In this document: positions 1-8,305 of the stretch, piece by piece
How the letters are laid out: the number at the start of each line of letters is the position of its first letter
Numbering within the stretch: the stretch's first letter is position 1
Assembly (NCBI RefSeq): GCF_014697195.1
Contig: NZ_JACJRJ010000008.1
Coordinates: 62,001 to 126,000 of the forward strand
Length of the DNA: 64,000 bases
From: Cylindrospermum sp. FACHB-282
GTDB taxonomy: Bacteria; Cyanobacteriota; Cyanobacteriia; Cyanobacteriales; Nostocaceae
Reading direction: 5' to 3'
Program-made: the position numbers and the translations under genes
Notes under the pieces: model-generated
What the model was told of the DNA's origin: nothing
The model's input: the letters and a program-made list of their open reading frames with translations, nothing else
Database searches by the model: none

Positions 1-375
1 TTTCTTTAGCCAGAATTTTCGCCTGTTCAATACTTTGAGGCTCAGGTGAAATTACTATGCACCATACCCATTCTAATGAGAAAATAATTGATACTTCTAT
101 AAATAAATTAAGTAATCTTGGAGTTACAAATATCTCTCTTTAGCTTAAGTAACTCCACAGGCACTAAAGCTAGTATGAATTCTATCCATAACCGCTATAA
201 ATATACATAATTGATTGTCCTCTAATTAAATATTATTAACTATCTGAGTCTAGCTACTGTTACTGACGAACCAATAACCATTGCAGAGATTTGCACCGGA
301 CGGATACAGCTATAATGAGCAACTCATAAGATGATATTTTTGGTGTAATAACTCTAGTATTTTCGGCTTTAAGCT
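1..375. other. Left-edge non-coding stretch with a possible gene remnant
   Basis: No complete gene is visible. On the minus strand, from about 139 down to the edge, a 46-codon frame stays open and reads like protein (ending SPEPQSIEQAKILAKE), but it begins right after a stop and has no ATG or GTG. It may be the broken 5' part of a gene lying to the left, or chance. The rest is AT-rich and holds no recognisable RNA or repeat. Confidence 0.2.
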
Positions 376-558
376 TTAATAATCTTGGCTATTCGCTAAT
401 AGTTCTAAGATTTCCAATAATTCTTCTAATGTAAATTCATCTTGGTTTTCCTGGTTGGGCTGATTTAATTGTTGGTCTTCATCTGTGGATTGGTAAAAAT
501 TATTTACAACTGATTTCTGTTTGAGTTGAGTCATGGTTTTAGTCTCAGGGGTATACAT
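376..558 (-). CDS. Small acidic hypothetical protein (60 aa)
   Basis: Unrecognised. It is a hydrophilic, Gln/Asn/Glu-rich peptide. The C-terminal third (FTLEELLEILELLANSQDY) is a likely amphipathic, Leu/Glu-rich helix, preceded by a disordered-looking QLNQPNQENQDE stretch. There is no signal peptide or membrane segment. No clear Shine-Dalgarno lies before either Met1 or Met9, which is common in cyanobacteria. The gene stands alone and points away from the large-protein block that starts at 1091. The pattern of a leader-like charged N-part and short C-part resembles small regulators or ribosomal peptide precursors, but no modifying enzyme is next to it. Real coding is plausible, not proven. 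Confidence 0.4.
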   Translation of the reverse strand: MYTPETKTMTQLKQKSVVNNFYQSTDEDQQLNQPNQENQDEFTLEELLEILELLANSQDY

Positions 559-1090
559 CAGGGAGAAGAATGTTGCTAATTATGGAGTCTGAAATCAAGC
601 TTTGCTTTCTGTAGAGTTATCGGCGTTTTTTGGAGATTTATGCAAATTCTCAAAAATTGTTAATTCTCAGGGGGAACTGTCCCTCTAGGCGTAATACCAT
701 TTCATGCACAACTTTATAACGAGTTGTAAAACTGACTTGACTTAGCTATCAAGCGAATAAGAAAATACAAGCAAAAAGCAATAACAGTATTTTTACTACC
801 AAATTGCGCTAAATAAAGTCTGTATCATCTTTAACTTATAGCTACTGGTACACAAATAAATCTTGTAGTTGTAATTTAAAAAGGATTACAACTTATCTGA
901 GTTAAGCAACTGGATACTGTTCAAAGGCAAGAACATCAACACCAAAGGGTTAAGGCAATAAGATATACAAAGTGTGGCTCGTTATCTTAGCAGCAAGATG
1001 AACGCGGATACCCACAAGTTTTTTCTCAGCAGTGTTTCCAAATAACGTCTTATAAAAAATTGGTATAAACATATCTTAAGTCAAAAACAA
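559..1090. other. Intergenic region upstream of the giant-protein block
   Basis: About 530 bases without an open frame of note, lying between the divergent small gene and the 1275-aa gene. It should hold the promoter of the 1.1-18 kb block. I see only AT-rich sequence and a weak CAACT/AGTTG hairpin near 710-728. There is no convincing terminator, riboswitch or operator. Confidence 0.4.
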
Positions 1091-4000
1091 ATGTCTTCAT
1101 TTCTTGTCGTTCCAATTCATTTAGATGCTTTATGTTTAGTTAAGCCACGGTACATTACTGAACCGATGGTTGACTTTACTCGTTTGCCTTACTTCGATGC
1201 TAAAGTTGGGCAGGACATCAATCCCGACACGCCGTATTTGAGCGAAGCCATTCTTTCCAAACCATTTCAAGATCAGAGACTGCAATTGAAAGCCGGTATT
1301 CACTTGCACTGGTCGCTGCCGGATGCTCTAACCCAAGCACAGCATCAGGATGATGTAACGGTTTTTCCCGCAGTGCCCAACCGCTGGTTAGTCACCCGCA
1401 GTCGTAAGACTTCTGATCATTTTGTTGTTGAGCAGCAGTGGCTAGTGGAAAGTGATTTCCTCTCTGACGACAATCCTGGTAGCGTTAATTATCCCTACAT
1501 TGCAGAACAAATGTCATCTGGGTTTCAACGCCCATTTCGCTACTTGGGGCGCAAAGTACCCCTCGATACCTGGCAGGTTGTTACAAGCCCCGACAGCTAT
1601 TTAACCAAGCTGACGGCAGTGGGCTATGGTGAGCCTACCTTTGCTGCTTTTTACCCTAATTGTCATAGTATCTTTGGATTTCACGATCCGGAGTATGGGA
1701 CAGAAAGGCCACAGGACTTGCGCTATGACATCGTTGGCTGGTACGCGAACATTGAGCAGGATGCACTTCACGCGCTGCTCCAGCCGCTAACCACGGGTAC
1801 ACCGTGGCAAACTGCTATTCAGGAAGTATTCAGTTGGACGGCTCAGACAGATACCCTGCAACCGGAACGATTGGTCTGTTATGCCCAAATCACATTTGAA
1901 CCTTCGGCAGACGCAGATATTACCAATCCCAAGCTGGTCGAAGCAGGGACAGATACAGGTGTCAGCGTCGGTAATACCGCTACAGAATCCCTTGCTGCCC
2001 ATCTCGGCAGCCAGATTGATGGAATTGTACCTGATGAGTTGGAGGATTTGCTGGAAGCCCTGCAACTGGCAGACCATCTAGAAGAGCAACGCTTGGATGT
2101 GGGCCCGAAATTCAGGGAAGGGCGACACGAAGGTACATTTCGTTCCCTGTCACCAGGGAAGCTATGGACGATTCGGCGGCAAGATGATAACAGTGAAGGA
2201 GCTAATGTTGTACTGGCGCAGCGACGAGAAAGGGCGACGCTGCCATCTGACCTAGCACAAGCTTTAGACCGACTCAACCAGCTTCAGTACGCCTACGATC
2301 AGGCTCAACAACAACTGGAAGATTTGCGCGACCAGATATTTGCTGACTGGTACAAATATATGTTGTGCGTCTATCCACCAGAGACTAGTCGTGAGAGCTA
2401 TCCCGATATTGATGAAGTAATGTATTTTATTCAGACGAAGGATATTGCGCGACTACAGAGCCTGGAAAATACAATCGGTAAACTGCCTACATCCGCTATC
2501 GGGAATTCTCTTGCCCATCAACTTGAACAAGCCCTTGATATTGTCGTGGGCTTGCTGGAGGAGACAAACCGATCGCTCACAGCAGAGAATGGGCGATCCC
2601 AGATGAGTCTACAGGAAGTAGCTGCTCCTCGTTACTATTTGCCTAAGGAACCAGTGGTTCTGTTTACTGGTGATGCGGCTACACCAAGCGATCGCCACGG
2701 GCAGGATGGTCGTCTACATCCAGAGGGGTTGCTACAGTGCCAGGTGACAGGGGCGGTTGTAGATTCTACTTTTAGCAGTGCCGCTGCTGTGCAAGCGGTA
2801 CGGGAAATCGTCGTGCCCCTATTTGCCAACTTCACCGAAACCAGCAGCATCGCTGTCAATACCTGGCGGCACCAACCCTGGCACCCCATTTTGCTGCAAT
2901 GGGAAGTTGAGTTTTTCCCCACCCGCGAGGGCAACAATCTCAGCCCAGAAAACCGCAGCTACCAGGGTGATTTTATTCGCCAAAATTATACCCTGGCTGA
3001 ACAAGAGGTAGAACTGCAACTCCAGCCGGGGAAAATCCCACCCGACAAAGCAGCTAACGTCTACAGCGGTACCACGATTCTTTCGCCAGCAGCCCAGCCG
3101 ATGTTATCCGAGCGGATTCTCATCTACCTAGAAAAACATCTGCTCGCTGAGTACTACCAAGCCCAAAATATCCCTGAAGCTGACCAGGTTCCGGGCTACT
3201 TCCGCGATCGCCTGACCCAGATTCTGGACTGGTACAAAAATCATGGTAGCAACACCAAGTTTCAGACTCTAATCCGCGTCTACGAGCATTTACAGCAGGA
3301 CAGCGGCAACAATCTGTCCCAGGCTCTGGGCGGCTTTAATGATGCCCTGCTGATGCACAAAGTCACACGTCAGATTCCCATCGCCGATCCCATCGGCTTT
3401 GAACCCTATCGTTCCTTTAGTGAACAAGATGTGCGTCATGCAGTGGGACGGCGGATGATTCGGGCACCTCAGCCCCTGAACGACTTTAATCCCATCCGAG
3501 CCGGGGCACTGAAACTCCTGCGTTTGCGGCTGATCGATAACTTTGGTGTGGTGCATGATGTCAATGTTAACAACATGACCACCACCCAGCAGCTCCGCGT
3601 TGAAGGCTATCCCGATTGGGTAGCGATGCCGCCCCGTCTGACTCAGCCTGCCCGCCTCAACTTCCGCTGGTTGGCTGCCGAGGAGGGGGTACAGGAGACT
3701 AACAGCCATCCGGATACCACCCCTATTTGCGGTTGGCTGCTGCCCAATAATCTGGATGATAGTCTCGCGGTCTACGATCGCACCGGTCGCGCCTTGGGGT
3801 CACTCTATGCCCTATCCGACCCTCAAAATGCAGCTCTGGCTCAATGGCGTTCTGCACCAGGTCGAGAGAGCGTGGTAGCGATCGCCGATTTGCCCGATCC
3901 TCACCTGAGCAAAGCGATCGCCTATATTCAAGGGCGAGGAGCAGCCTTCCTTGGCAACTTTCTCTCAGCGATCAACACAGCATTGGCAGGTATCGATCCG

Positions 4001-4918
4001 GAAAGCTACAGCCAACATCGTAGTCAGGCACTACTTATGGGTCGCCCGGTGGCAGTGGTACGTGCTAGCGTCGATCTCCAATTGCTGGGGTTACCCGCCA
4101 TTAATCAAGCATGGAATGTTTTTCGGCAGGATCTGCACCGCAGCCGACGGGAAACCAATGACTTCACCAAGGTATTATTCCCTATCCGCATTGGGGAGTA
4201 TCACCAACTGAATGATGGTCTAGTTGGTTACTGGGTAGAAAATGCCGCAGGTCAGATCGATAGCCCCTTTTATGCCGCTCAAAGCGAACCTAACGAATCC
4301 AACGATATCGTCACCTATCATGGCGAACCTATCTTCATCGAACAGGCGATCGACGCTCCGCCCCACTATCTGACCATGCTGGTCGATCCATGCGGGGTAG
4401 TCCATGCCACTAGCGGCATCTTACCCACCAAAGCCATTTCTATTCCCGCCGATCAGTATCGTCAGGCATTGAGCAACATTGAAATTACCTTTTTCTCTGC
4501 CCCAATCCTCAGTGACGCTAACCAGTTAGACTTGCCCCTTCCCCGTGAGGCAGGCTATTTATGGTCTTGGTTGCAGCGTAGCAACAATCAGTGGACAGAA
4601 ATTTCTACCCTGCGTAGTATTCGACGCAGCGTCTTTGTGGCAGCGATCGGTGAGGGTGGAGACTCCCTCTGGCAAGGGTTAATCCAACAAGGTTGGCTGA
4701 CCGTACTAGATGACGAGACAGCCCTTGTGGTCGCTGACGACCAGCGCCCTAACCTAAGCCAGGAAATGGCACCCCAACGTACTCAGATTGAACAAATCTT
4801 GGATCATCCCACAGTTGATCCGGCTCGGCTGGAAGCCCATTTTCTCAGTCAACCTACGGTGCGTGAGGGTTGGCTGAAGCTACGCAAATCGCCAACCGGA
4901 AATGAACAAAATGCTTAA
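1091..4918 (+). CDS. Uncharacterised 1275-aa protein, first gene of giant-protein block
   Basis: I do not recognise a named family. The protein has no signal peptide or membrane segment. It opens with a well-conserved-looking segment (SSFLVVPIHLDALCL, then GIHLHWSLPDAL near residue 75), contains a probable coiled coil around residues 386-420 (LDRLNQLQYAYDQAQQQLEDL), and has a later segment with PPHYLTMLVDP and VHATSGILP that looks conserved. The size and mix of folded blocks suggest a structural or scaffold protein. There is no visible Shine-Dalgarno before the ATG. The stop overlaps the alternative upstream start of the next small gene, so the genes are tightly packed. HIP1 sites lie inside the gene, so it looks resident rather than newly acquired. 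Confidence 0.85.
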   Translation: MSSFLVVPIHLDALCLVKPRYITEPMVDFTRLPYFDAKVGQDINPDTPYLSEAILSKPFQDQRLQLKAGIHLHWSLPDALTQAQHQDDVTVFPAVPNRWLVTRSRKTSDHFVVEQQWLVESDFLSDDNPGSVNYPYIAEQMSSGFQRPFRYLGRKVPLDTWQVVTSPDSYLTKLTAVGYGEPTFAAFYPNCHSIFGFHDPEYGTERPQDLRYDIVGWYANIEQDALHALLQPLTTGTPWQTAIQEVFSWTAQTDTLQPERLVCYAQITFEPSADADITNPKLVEAGTDTGVSVGNTATESLAAHLGSQIDGIVPDELEDLLEALQLADHLEEQRLDVGPKFREGRHEGTFRSLSPGKLWTIRRQDDNSEGANVVLAQRRERATLPSDLAQALDRLNQLQYAYDQAQQQLEDLRDQIFADWYKYMLCVYPPETSRESYPDIDEVMYFIQTKDIARLQSLENTIGKLPTSAIGNSLAHQLEQALDIVVGLLEETNRSLTAENGRSQMSLQEVAAPRYYLPKEPVVLFTGDAATPSDRHGQDGRLHPEGLLQCQVTGAVVDSTFSSAAAVQAVREIVVPLFANFTETSSIAVNTWRHQPWHPILLQWEVEFFPTREGNNLSPENRSYQGDFIRQNYTLAEQEVELQLQPGKIPPDKAANVYSGTTILSPAAQPMLSERILIYLEKHLLAEYYQAQNIPEADQVPGYFRDRLTQILDWYKNHGSNTKFQTLIRVYEHLQQDSGNNLSQALGGFNDALLMHKVTRQIPIADPIGFEPYRSFSEQDVRHAVGRRMIRAPQPLNDFNPIRAGALKLLRLRLIDNFGVVHDVNVNNMTTTQQLRVEGYPDWVAMPPRLTQPARLNFRWLAAEEGVQETNSHPDTTPICGWLLPNNLDDSLAVYDRTGRALGSLYALSDPQNAALAQWRSAPGRESVVAIADLPDPHLSKAIAYIQGRGAAFLGNFLSAINTALAGIDPESYSQHRSQALLMGRPVAVVRASVDLQLLGLPAINQAWNVFRQDLHRSRRETNDFTKVLFPIRIGEYHQLNDGLVGYWVENAAGQIDSPFYAAQSEPNESNDIVTYHGEPIFIEQAIDAPPHYLTMLVDPCGVVHATSGILPTKAISIPADQYRQALSNIEITFFSAPILSDANQLDLPLPREAGYLWSWLQRSNNQWTEISTLRSIRRSVFVAAIGEGGDSLWQGLIQQGWLTVLDDETALVVADDQRPNLSQEMAPQRTQIEQILDHPTVDPARLEAHFLSQPTVREGWLKLRKSPTGNEQNA

Positions 4919-4934
4919 CCCAGACAGGACAGCA

Positions 4935-5123
4935 ATGCCAGAACTCCAACTCTCCCTTACCCTCCATGAAACCAACTTAATCCTGGAAGCCCTAGGTGAG
5001 ATGCCCTTTGCCCGAGTTCATCAGTTGATTGCCAAGATACAGCAACAGGCTCATGCCCAATTGCAAGCCACACAAGACACCACTTCATCAGAAAATTTAA
5101 CAAGGAGCCAAGATGAGCGCTAA
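4935..5123 (+). CDS. Small conserved-looking helical protein (about 62 aa)
   Basis: The core LTLHETNLILEALGEMPFARVHQLIAKIQ reads as two amphipathic helices joined by a PF turn, a pattern I associate with small uncharacterised proteins of many bacteria. The frame is open from ATG 4902, inside the end of the 1275-aa gene. I prefer the third Met (4935) because it is preceded by AGGAC at a usable distance and the text before it looks non-conserved. The 3' end overlaps the next gene by 11 bases, which argues for translational coupling. It may be an adaptor or chaperone for its huge neighbours; this is inference only. Confidence 0.65.
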   Translation: MPELQLSLTLHETNLILEALGEMPFARVHQLIAKIQQQAHAQLQATQDTTSSENLTRSQDER

Positions 5124-7731
5124 TCTAATTCTTCACTGGATGTTAGATACCCTGGAGCAGGGTAACACCATTTCCGATGAAACGAATAATCATCTGAATG
5201 GAACCATCACCGGCAATCCCCAAACTGTTCCAGAAGAAAAATTTGGCAGTTGTCTTTGCTTCGACGGTAATGGCGATAGCATTACGATACTGGATAACGC
5301 GACTCTGCGGCTTCACAACTACACCGCAGAAGTCTGGATCAAGCCCGAACAAACCAACAACTGGCAGGGCGTTCTAGGCAAGCCTGGTCGACACTATAAC
5401 ATCTGGCTGGGAGCCAGCGGCTATGTCCACCATCGCTTTAACGCTGGGGGTAACTGGAACGCAGGTGTACCGAATACTGAAGATGGTTCCATCGTCTGGG
5501 GTCAGTGGTACCACGTTGCGATTACAAACGATGGTCAAACAGCTCGCACCTATATCAACGGTATTCTCAAAGCAGAAAGTGCTGTGGATGGGAATTTGGC
5601 CATTGGCAATACCCCGCTGATAGTGGGTCGCCACCTAGACGATAGCCAGAGTGCATACTACAAAGGTTGCATGGCCCATCTTCGTCTGTACGACAATGTT
5701 CTCACCCTGGAAGAAATTCGGCGTGATATGTTGCAAGACGAGAGTGCAGCATCTGCCTTTGTCCGCAGCCATCCCATTGATTTTGAACTGTACAACGAAG
5801 ATAATCACCACGTCCTCTTCATTGACAATCATCCTGAAGGACAAACCCTATCGCTAGATATTCTCAACTCCTCGCCTCAGAATATTCAACTGAATGATAT
5901 TGGGCAAACAGCAACGTCCCAAGCACATCATTTGGAACTGCGTTTCCGTCCGGAGACTCTGGCTCCTGCTAATTTAGCCAAAATCAAGGTGGCGACGGAT
6001 GGCTGGAGTCTGGATCGCGCACCAGATGGTACGGCCTTGTACCTGCTACATCAGGGTTCAACAACGTTGGAAGCGGGTAAAACAACATCACTGCAACTCA
6101 CGGGTATGAATGCCGATGGACGGGGAGGAACCCGTGGCACCCGCGTGGAGCTGGTTTACCAAAATATGCACTATGCAGGCGAAGAAAGTCTGCTAGATGG
6201 CTCACGCTTGCAGTATCTCAACATTGTTAACCATCAGGGGCGACGCAATATGCCCCTGCACGTCGGCTTTGTTGGCAGTGATACCGTCCTCAGTGATGGC
6301 ACAACTCCCAATACGTTGCGCCTTCGCATTGCCAATCTCTCCCGCGACTTTGGCTTGCCATTGAGCAAAGGTAACCCAACGACACCACCCTCCCGTTTCC
6401 GAATTTCCTTCGATGTACAAGGGGCAAATGAAACTCGCGAGTGGGCATTGACAGACTATAGCAAGGTTGATGGTGCGTCGCTTCAAGTAACTCAGACTCG
6501 TGATGTTAGCCCTAATTGGGCAGCTCCTGAGAAGCGCAACCTCGGTCAAACGGTGGAATGGACTGTTGCCCCTAGTGAAGATACCACCCTGGGAGCAGAC
6601 GGATATATCATCCTTGAACTGCGCAATCTGGTAGCGTTAACTTCAATTGGGCACGCCAATATCTATATCAATTTTGAAAATATACCGGGTTATGAAGACG
6701 AACAAGTAGTAATTGTGGTGCAAAAATCGCCCCTATTGTTCTCGAATAGTAGCGTCGGCATCGGTACGAATAGTCCAGGGGCAAAATTACAGATTATTCA
6801 TGCTAATCAAGATGCCAATGGCAATACCTTAATTCTCGGTCCAACGAATCAATCAAACCTCAGATTGGGGTATCACCAAAACTATAGCTGGATTCAATCT
6901 CATGGAAGTAAGCCATTAGCCATCAATCCGGTTGGCAATAATGTTGGTATTGGCATAGCAGACCCTGGCAGCTATAAATTAAATGTGGAGGGAGGTAATA
7001 CTCGTTTAGGAGGGTCACTACACTTCAGTAGTAATCAGGAGATTTTCTTTGCCGACAATGGACAAATCCGCAGTTTCGATAATAACCATCGGATTCTCTT
7101 TCGGCGTAATGAAAACAAAATGGAGTTGAGGGAATATGGTGATTTGATTTTTTCTCCGGGAGCTACCAGCGGACAAGAAACTGTGAAAATGGTAATCCTA
7201 TCAAATGGGAATGTTGGTATTGGCATAGCAGACCCTGGCAGCTATAAATTGAATGTGGAGGGAGGTGATACTCGTTTAGGTGGCGCACTTACAGTTGGTG
7301 GGGAAATTCGTGCTGGTAATTCCGATCTTTACTTCACAAAGGCTGACCATAATCATACTGGAATTGGGAATACAAAGGGATACGCCGCTATAGAAAATGC
7401 GGCTAATTATGATGCTTTGATGATCCTGGGTAGGGCAGGGACGGATAAAGGCAGAAAAGTCAAATTATGGGATTATCTCCAAGTCAATGGCAGTATGGAT
7501 ATAACTGGAACTCTCGCCATTGGTCAAACTGTGATTGGAGAGCGTGAGTTACAAATTTTGAAAGCATTAGCATCTGGCATGCTTGAAGTTGACTTGTATA
7601 ATACCAAGCAAGATGAATATCTCTATGCTGCTGATTATGCGCCTTTTGACGATGATCGCCGACGGGTCTTCACATGGCGTCGAAAAGGGCGGATTAACCA
7701 AGGGCGCTGGCGTTTAACTTTCCCTGGTTAG
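5113..7731 (+). CDS. LamG-domain protein with tail-fibre-like C-terminal repeats (872 aa)
   Basis: Residues about 3-200 form a LamG/concanavalin A-like lectin fold (LHWMLDT..., FDGNGDSITI, YTAEVWIKP, WYHVAITNDG, TYINGIL, GCMAHLRLYDNVLTLEEI), a carbohydrate- or surface-binding module. A beta-rich middle follows. From about residue 550 the sequence changes to repeats of the type SVGIGTNSPGAKLQI and NVGIGIADPGSYKLNVEGG, the pattern seen in phage tail fibres and large adhesins. The last 50 residues are Arg/Tyr/Asp-rich and unrecognised. The start is supported by AAGGAG at 5102-5107, five bases before ATG. There is no signal peptide, so if it reaches the surface it must use a non-Sec route. It overlaps the preceding small gene and is probably in the same transcript. 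Confidence 0.85.
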   Translation: MSANLILHWMLDTLEQGNTISDETNNHLNGTITGNPQTVPEEKFGSCLCFDGNGDSITILDNATLRLHNYTAEVWIKPEQTNNWQGVLGKPGRHYNIWLGASGYVHHRFNAGGNWNAGVPNTEDGSIVWGQWYHVAITNDGQTARTYINGILKAESAVDGNLAIGNTPLIVGRHLDDSQSAYYKGCMAHLRLYDNVLTLEEIRRDMLQDESAASAFVRSHPIDFELYNEDNHHVLFIDNHPEGQTLSLDILNSSPQNIQLNDIGQTATSQAHHLELRFRPETLAPANLAKIKVATDGWSLDRAPDGTALYLLHQGSTTLEAGKTTSLQLTGMNADGRGGTRGTRVELVYQNMHYAGEESLLDGSRLQYLNIVNHQGRRNMPLHVGFVGSDTVLSDGTTPNTLRLRIANLSRDFGLPLSKGNPTTPPSRFRISFDVQGANETREWALTDYSKVDGASLQVTQTRDVSPNWAAPEKRNLGQTVEWTVAPSEDTTLGADGYIILELRNLVALTSIGHANIYINFENIPGYEDEQVVIVVQKSPLLFSNSSVGIGTNSPGAKLQIIHANQDANGNTLILGPTNQSNLRLGYHQNYSWIQSHGSKPLAINPVGNNVGIGIADPGSYKLNVEGGNTRLGGSLHFSSNQEIFFADNGQIRSFDNNHRILFRRNENKMELREYGDLIFSPGATSGQETVKMVILSNGNVGIGIADPGSYKLNVEGGDTRLGGALTVGGEIRAGNSDLYFTKADHNHTGIGNTKGYAAIENAANYDALMILGRAGTDKGRKVKLWDYLQVNGSMDITGTLAIGQTVIGERELQILKALASGMLEVDLYNTKQDEYLYAADYAPFDDDRRRVFTWRRKGRINQGRWRLTFPG
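6940..7280 (+). repeat. 71-bp internal direct repeat in the LamG gene
   Basis: Bases 6940-7010 and 7210-7280 are almost identical (I count two differences) at an offset of 270 bases, exactly 90 codons. Each copy encodes NVGIGIADPGSYKLNVEGG plus flanking residues. The near identity at DNA level means recent duplication or gene conversion inside the fibre-like part. Confidence 0.85.
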
Positions 7732-8305
7732 TTATTTGCGACTAACTGGACTCTATGAAAATTTTGTCTCTGTATTGATTGAAGCAATGAAAGAGTAACA
7801 AAAGCTAATTGTACAATTGCAAGGGGAGGTTCGGATGCTTCAAAAGTCTAGTCAAGAGGAACAATGTCAATTCAAACACTAATCGGCTCAATTATAAAGC
7901 TGAATTCGCCTGGTACAGAGAATGGGATCGAACCCCCAAAAAGGATTTGCTTTTGCAGTCCTATAGTAGGCAATGGGGCCAAAATATTTATTCGGTAGAC
8001 AGCAATGAAAGTGGTAATAATATCCAGGTTGTGTTGAGACAATCTGGCTTTAGCACTAATTCTGTTTACAAAGTAATCGCTAGGTATATGGTCGGTCGCT
8101 GATCATAATATTTGTTGGGGCTTTAGGCTATTTAGCAATGAGGATGAGGAAAATATGGGGCTAAGAGGTCATAGGTGATAAAAATTTAAAAGTGATAGTC
8201 ATTAATCCCCATAATAATTCTGTTCCCTAGAAGTTAGACAGTGTCAACTTGACCGACGTAGATCGCGATTTATCAATCTATATAAGATAAGGAGTAAGTC
8301 AAATC
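7732..8305. other. Gap between the LamG gene and the 1048-aa gene
   Basis: The 574 bases hold only one doubtful open frame (7809-8102, listed separately). There is no strong terminator after 7731. The last 20 bases before 8306 carry the ribosome-binding site AAGGAG (8289-8294) of the 1048-aa gene. This gap is a possible internal promoter region of the block, and base composition turns more AT-rich here. Confidence 0.5.
7809..8102 (+). CDS. Doubtful small ORF (97 aa) or gene remnant
   Basis: The frame opens with TTG and has no convincing ribosome-binding site; the first 30 residues look random. The later part (KAEFAWYREWDRTPKKDLLLQSY and QVVLRQSGFSTNSVYKVIARYMVG) has a more protein-like composition. 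It could be the tail of a decayed beta-rich gene or a small protein starting internally. A second frame with ATG at 7864 covers only 34 codons. The function is unknown. Confidence 0.3.
   Translation: MYNCKGRFGCFKSLVKRNNVNSNTNRLNYKAEFAWYREWDRTPKKDLLLQSYSRQWGQNIYSVDSNESGNNIQVVLRQSGFSTNSVYKVIARYMVGR

Noticed and set aside
1787-2277. Antisense frames of 96 and 132 codons in the first giant gene
   Set aside because: They are shadows of the GC-richer coding strand, with no start signals or domain pattern.
7924-7936. GGGATCGAACCCC looks like the T-arm of a minus-strand tRNA, with a CTGCAAA-like anticodon loop nearby
   Set aside because: The acceptor, D and anticodon stems do not pair and the T-stem itself is imperfect, so no tRNA fold is possible.
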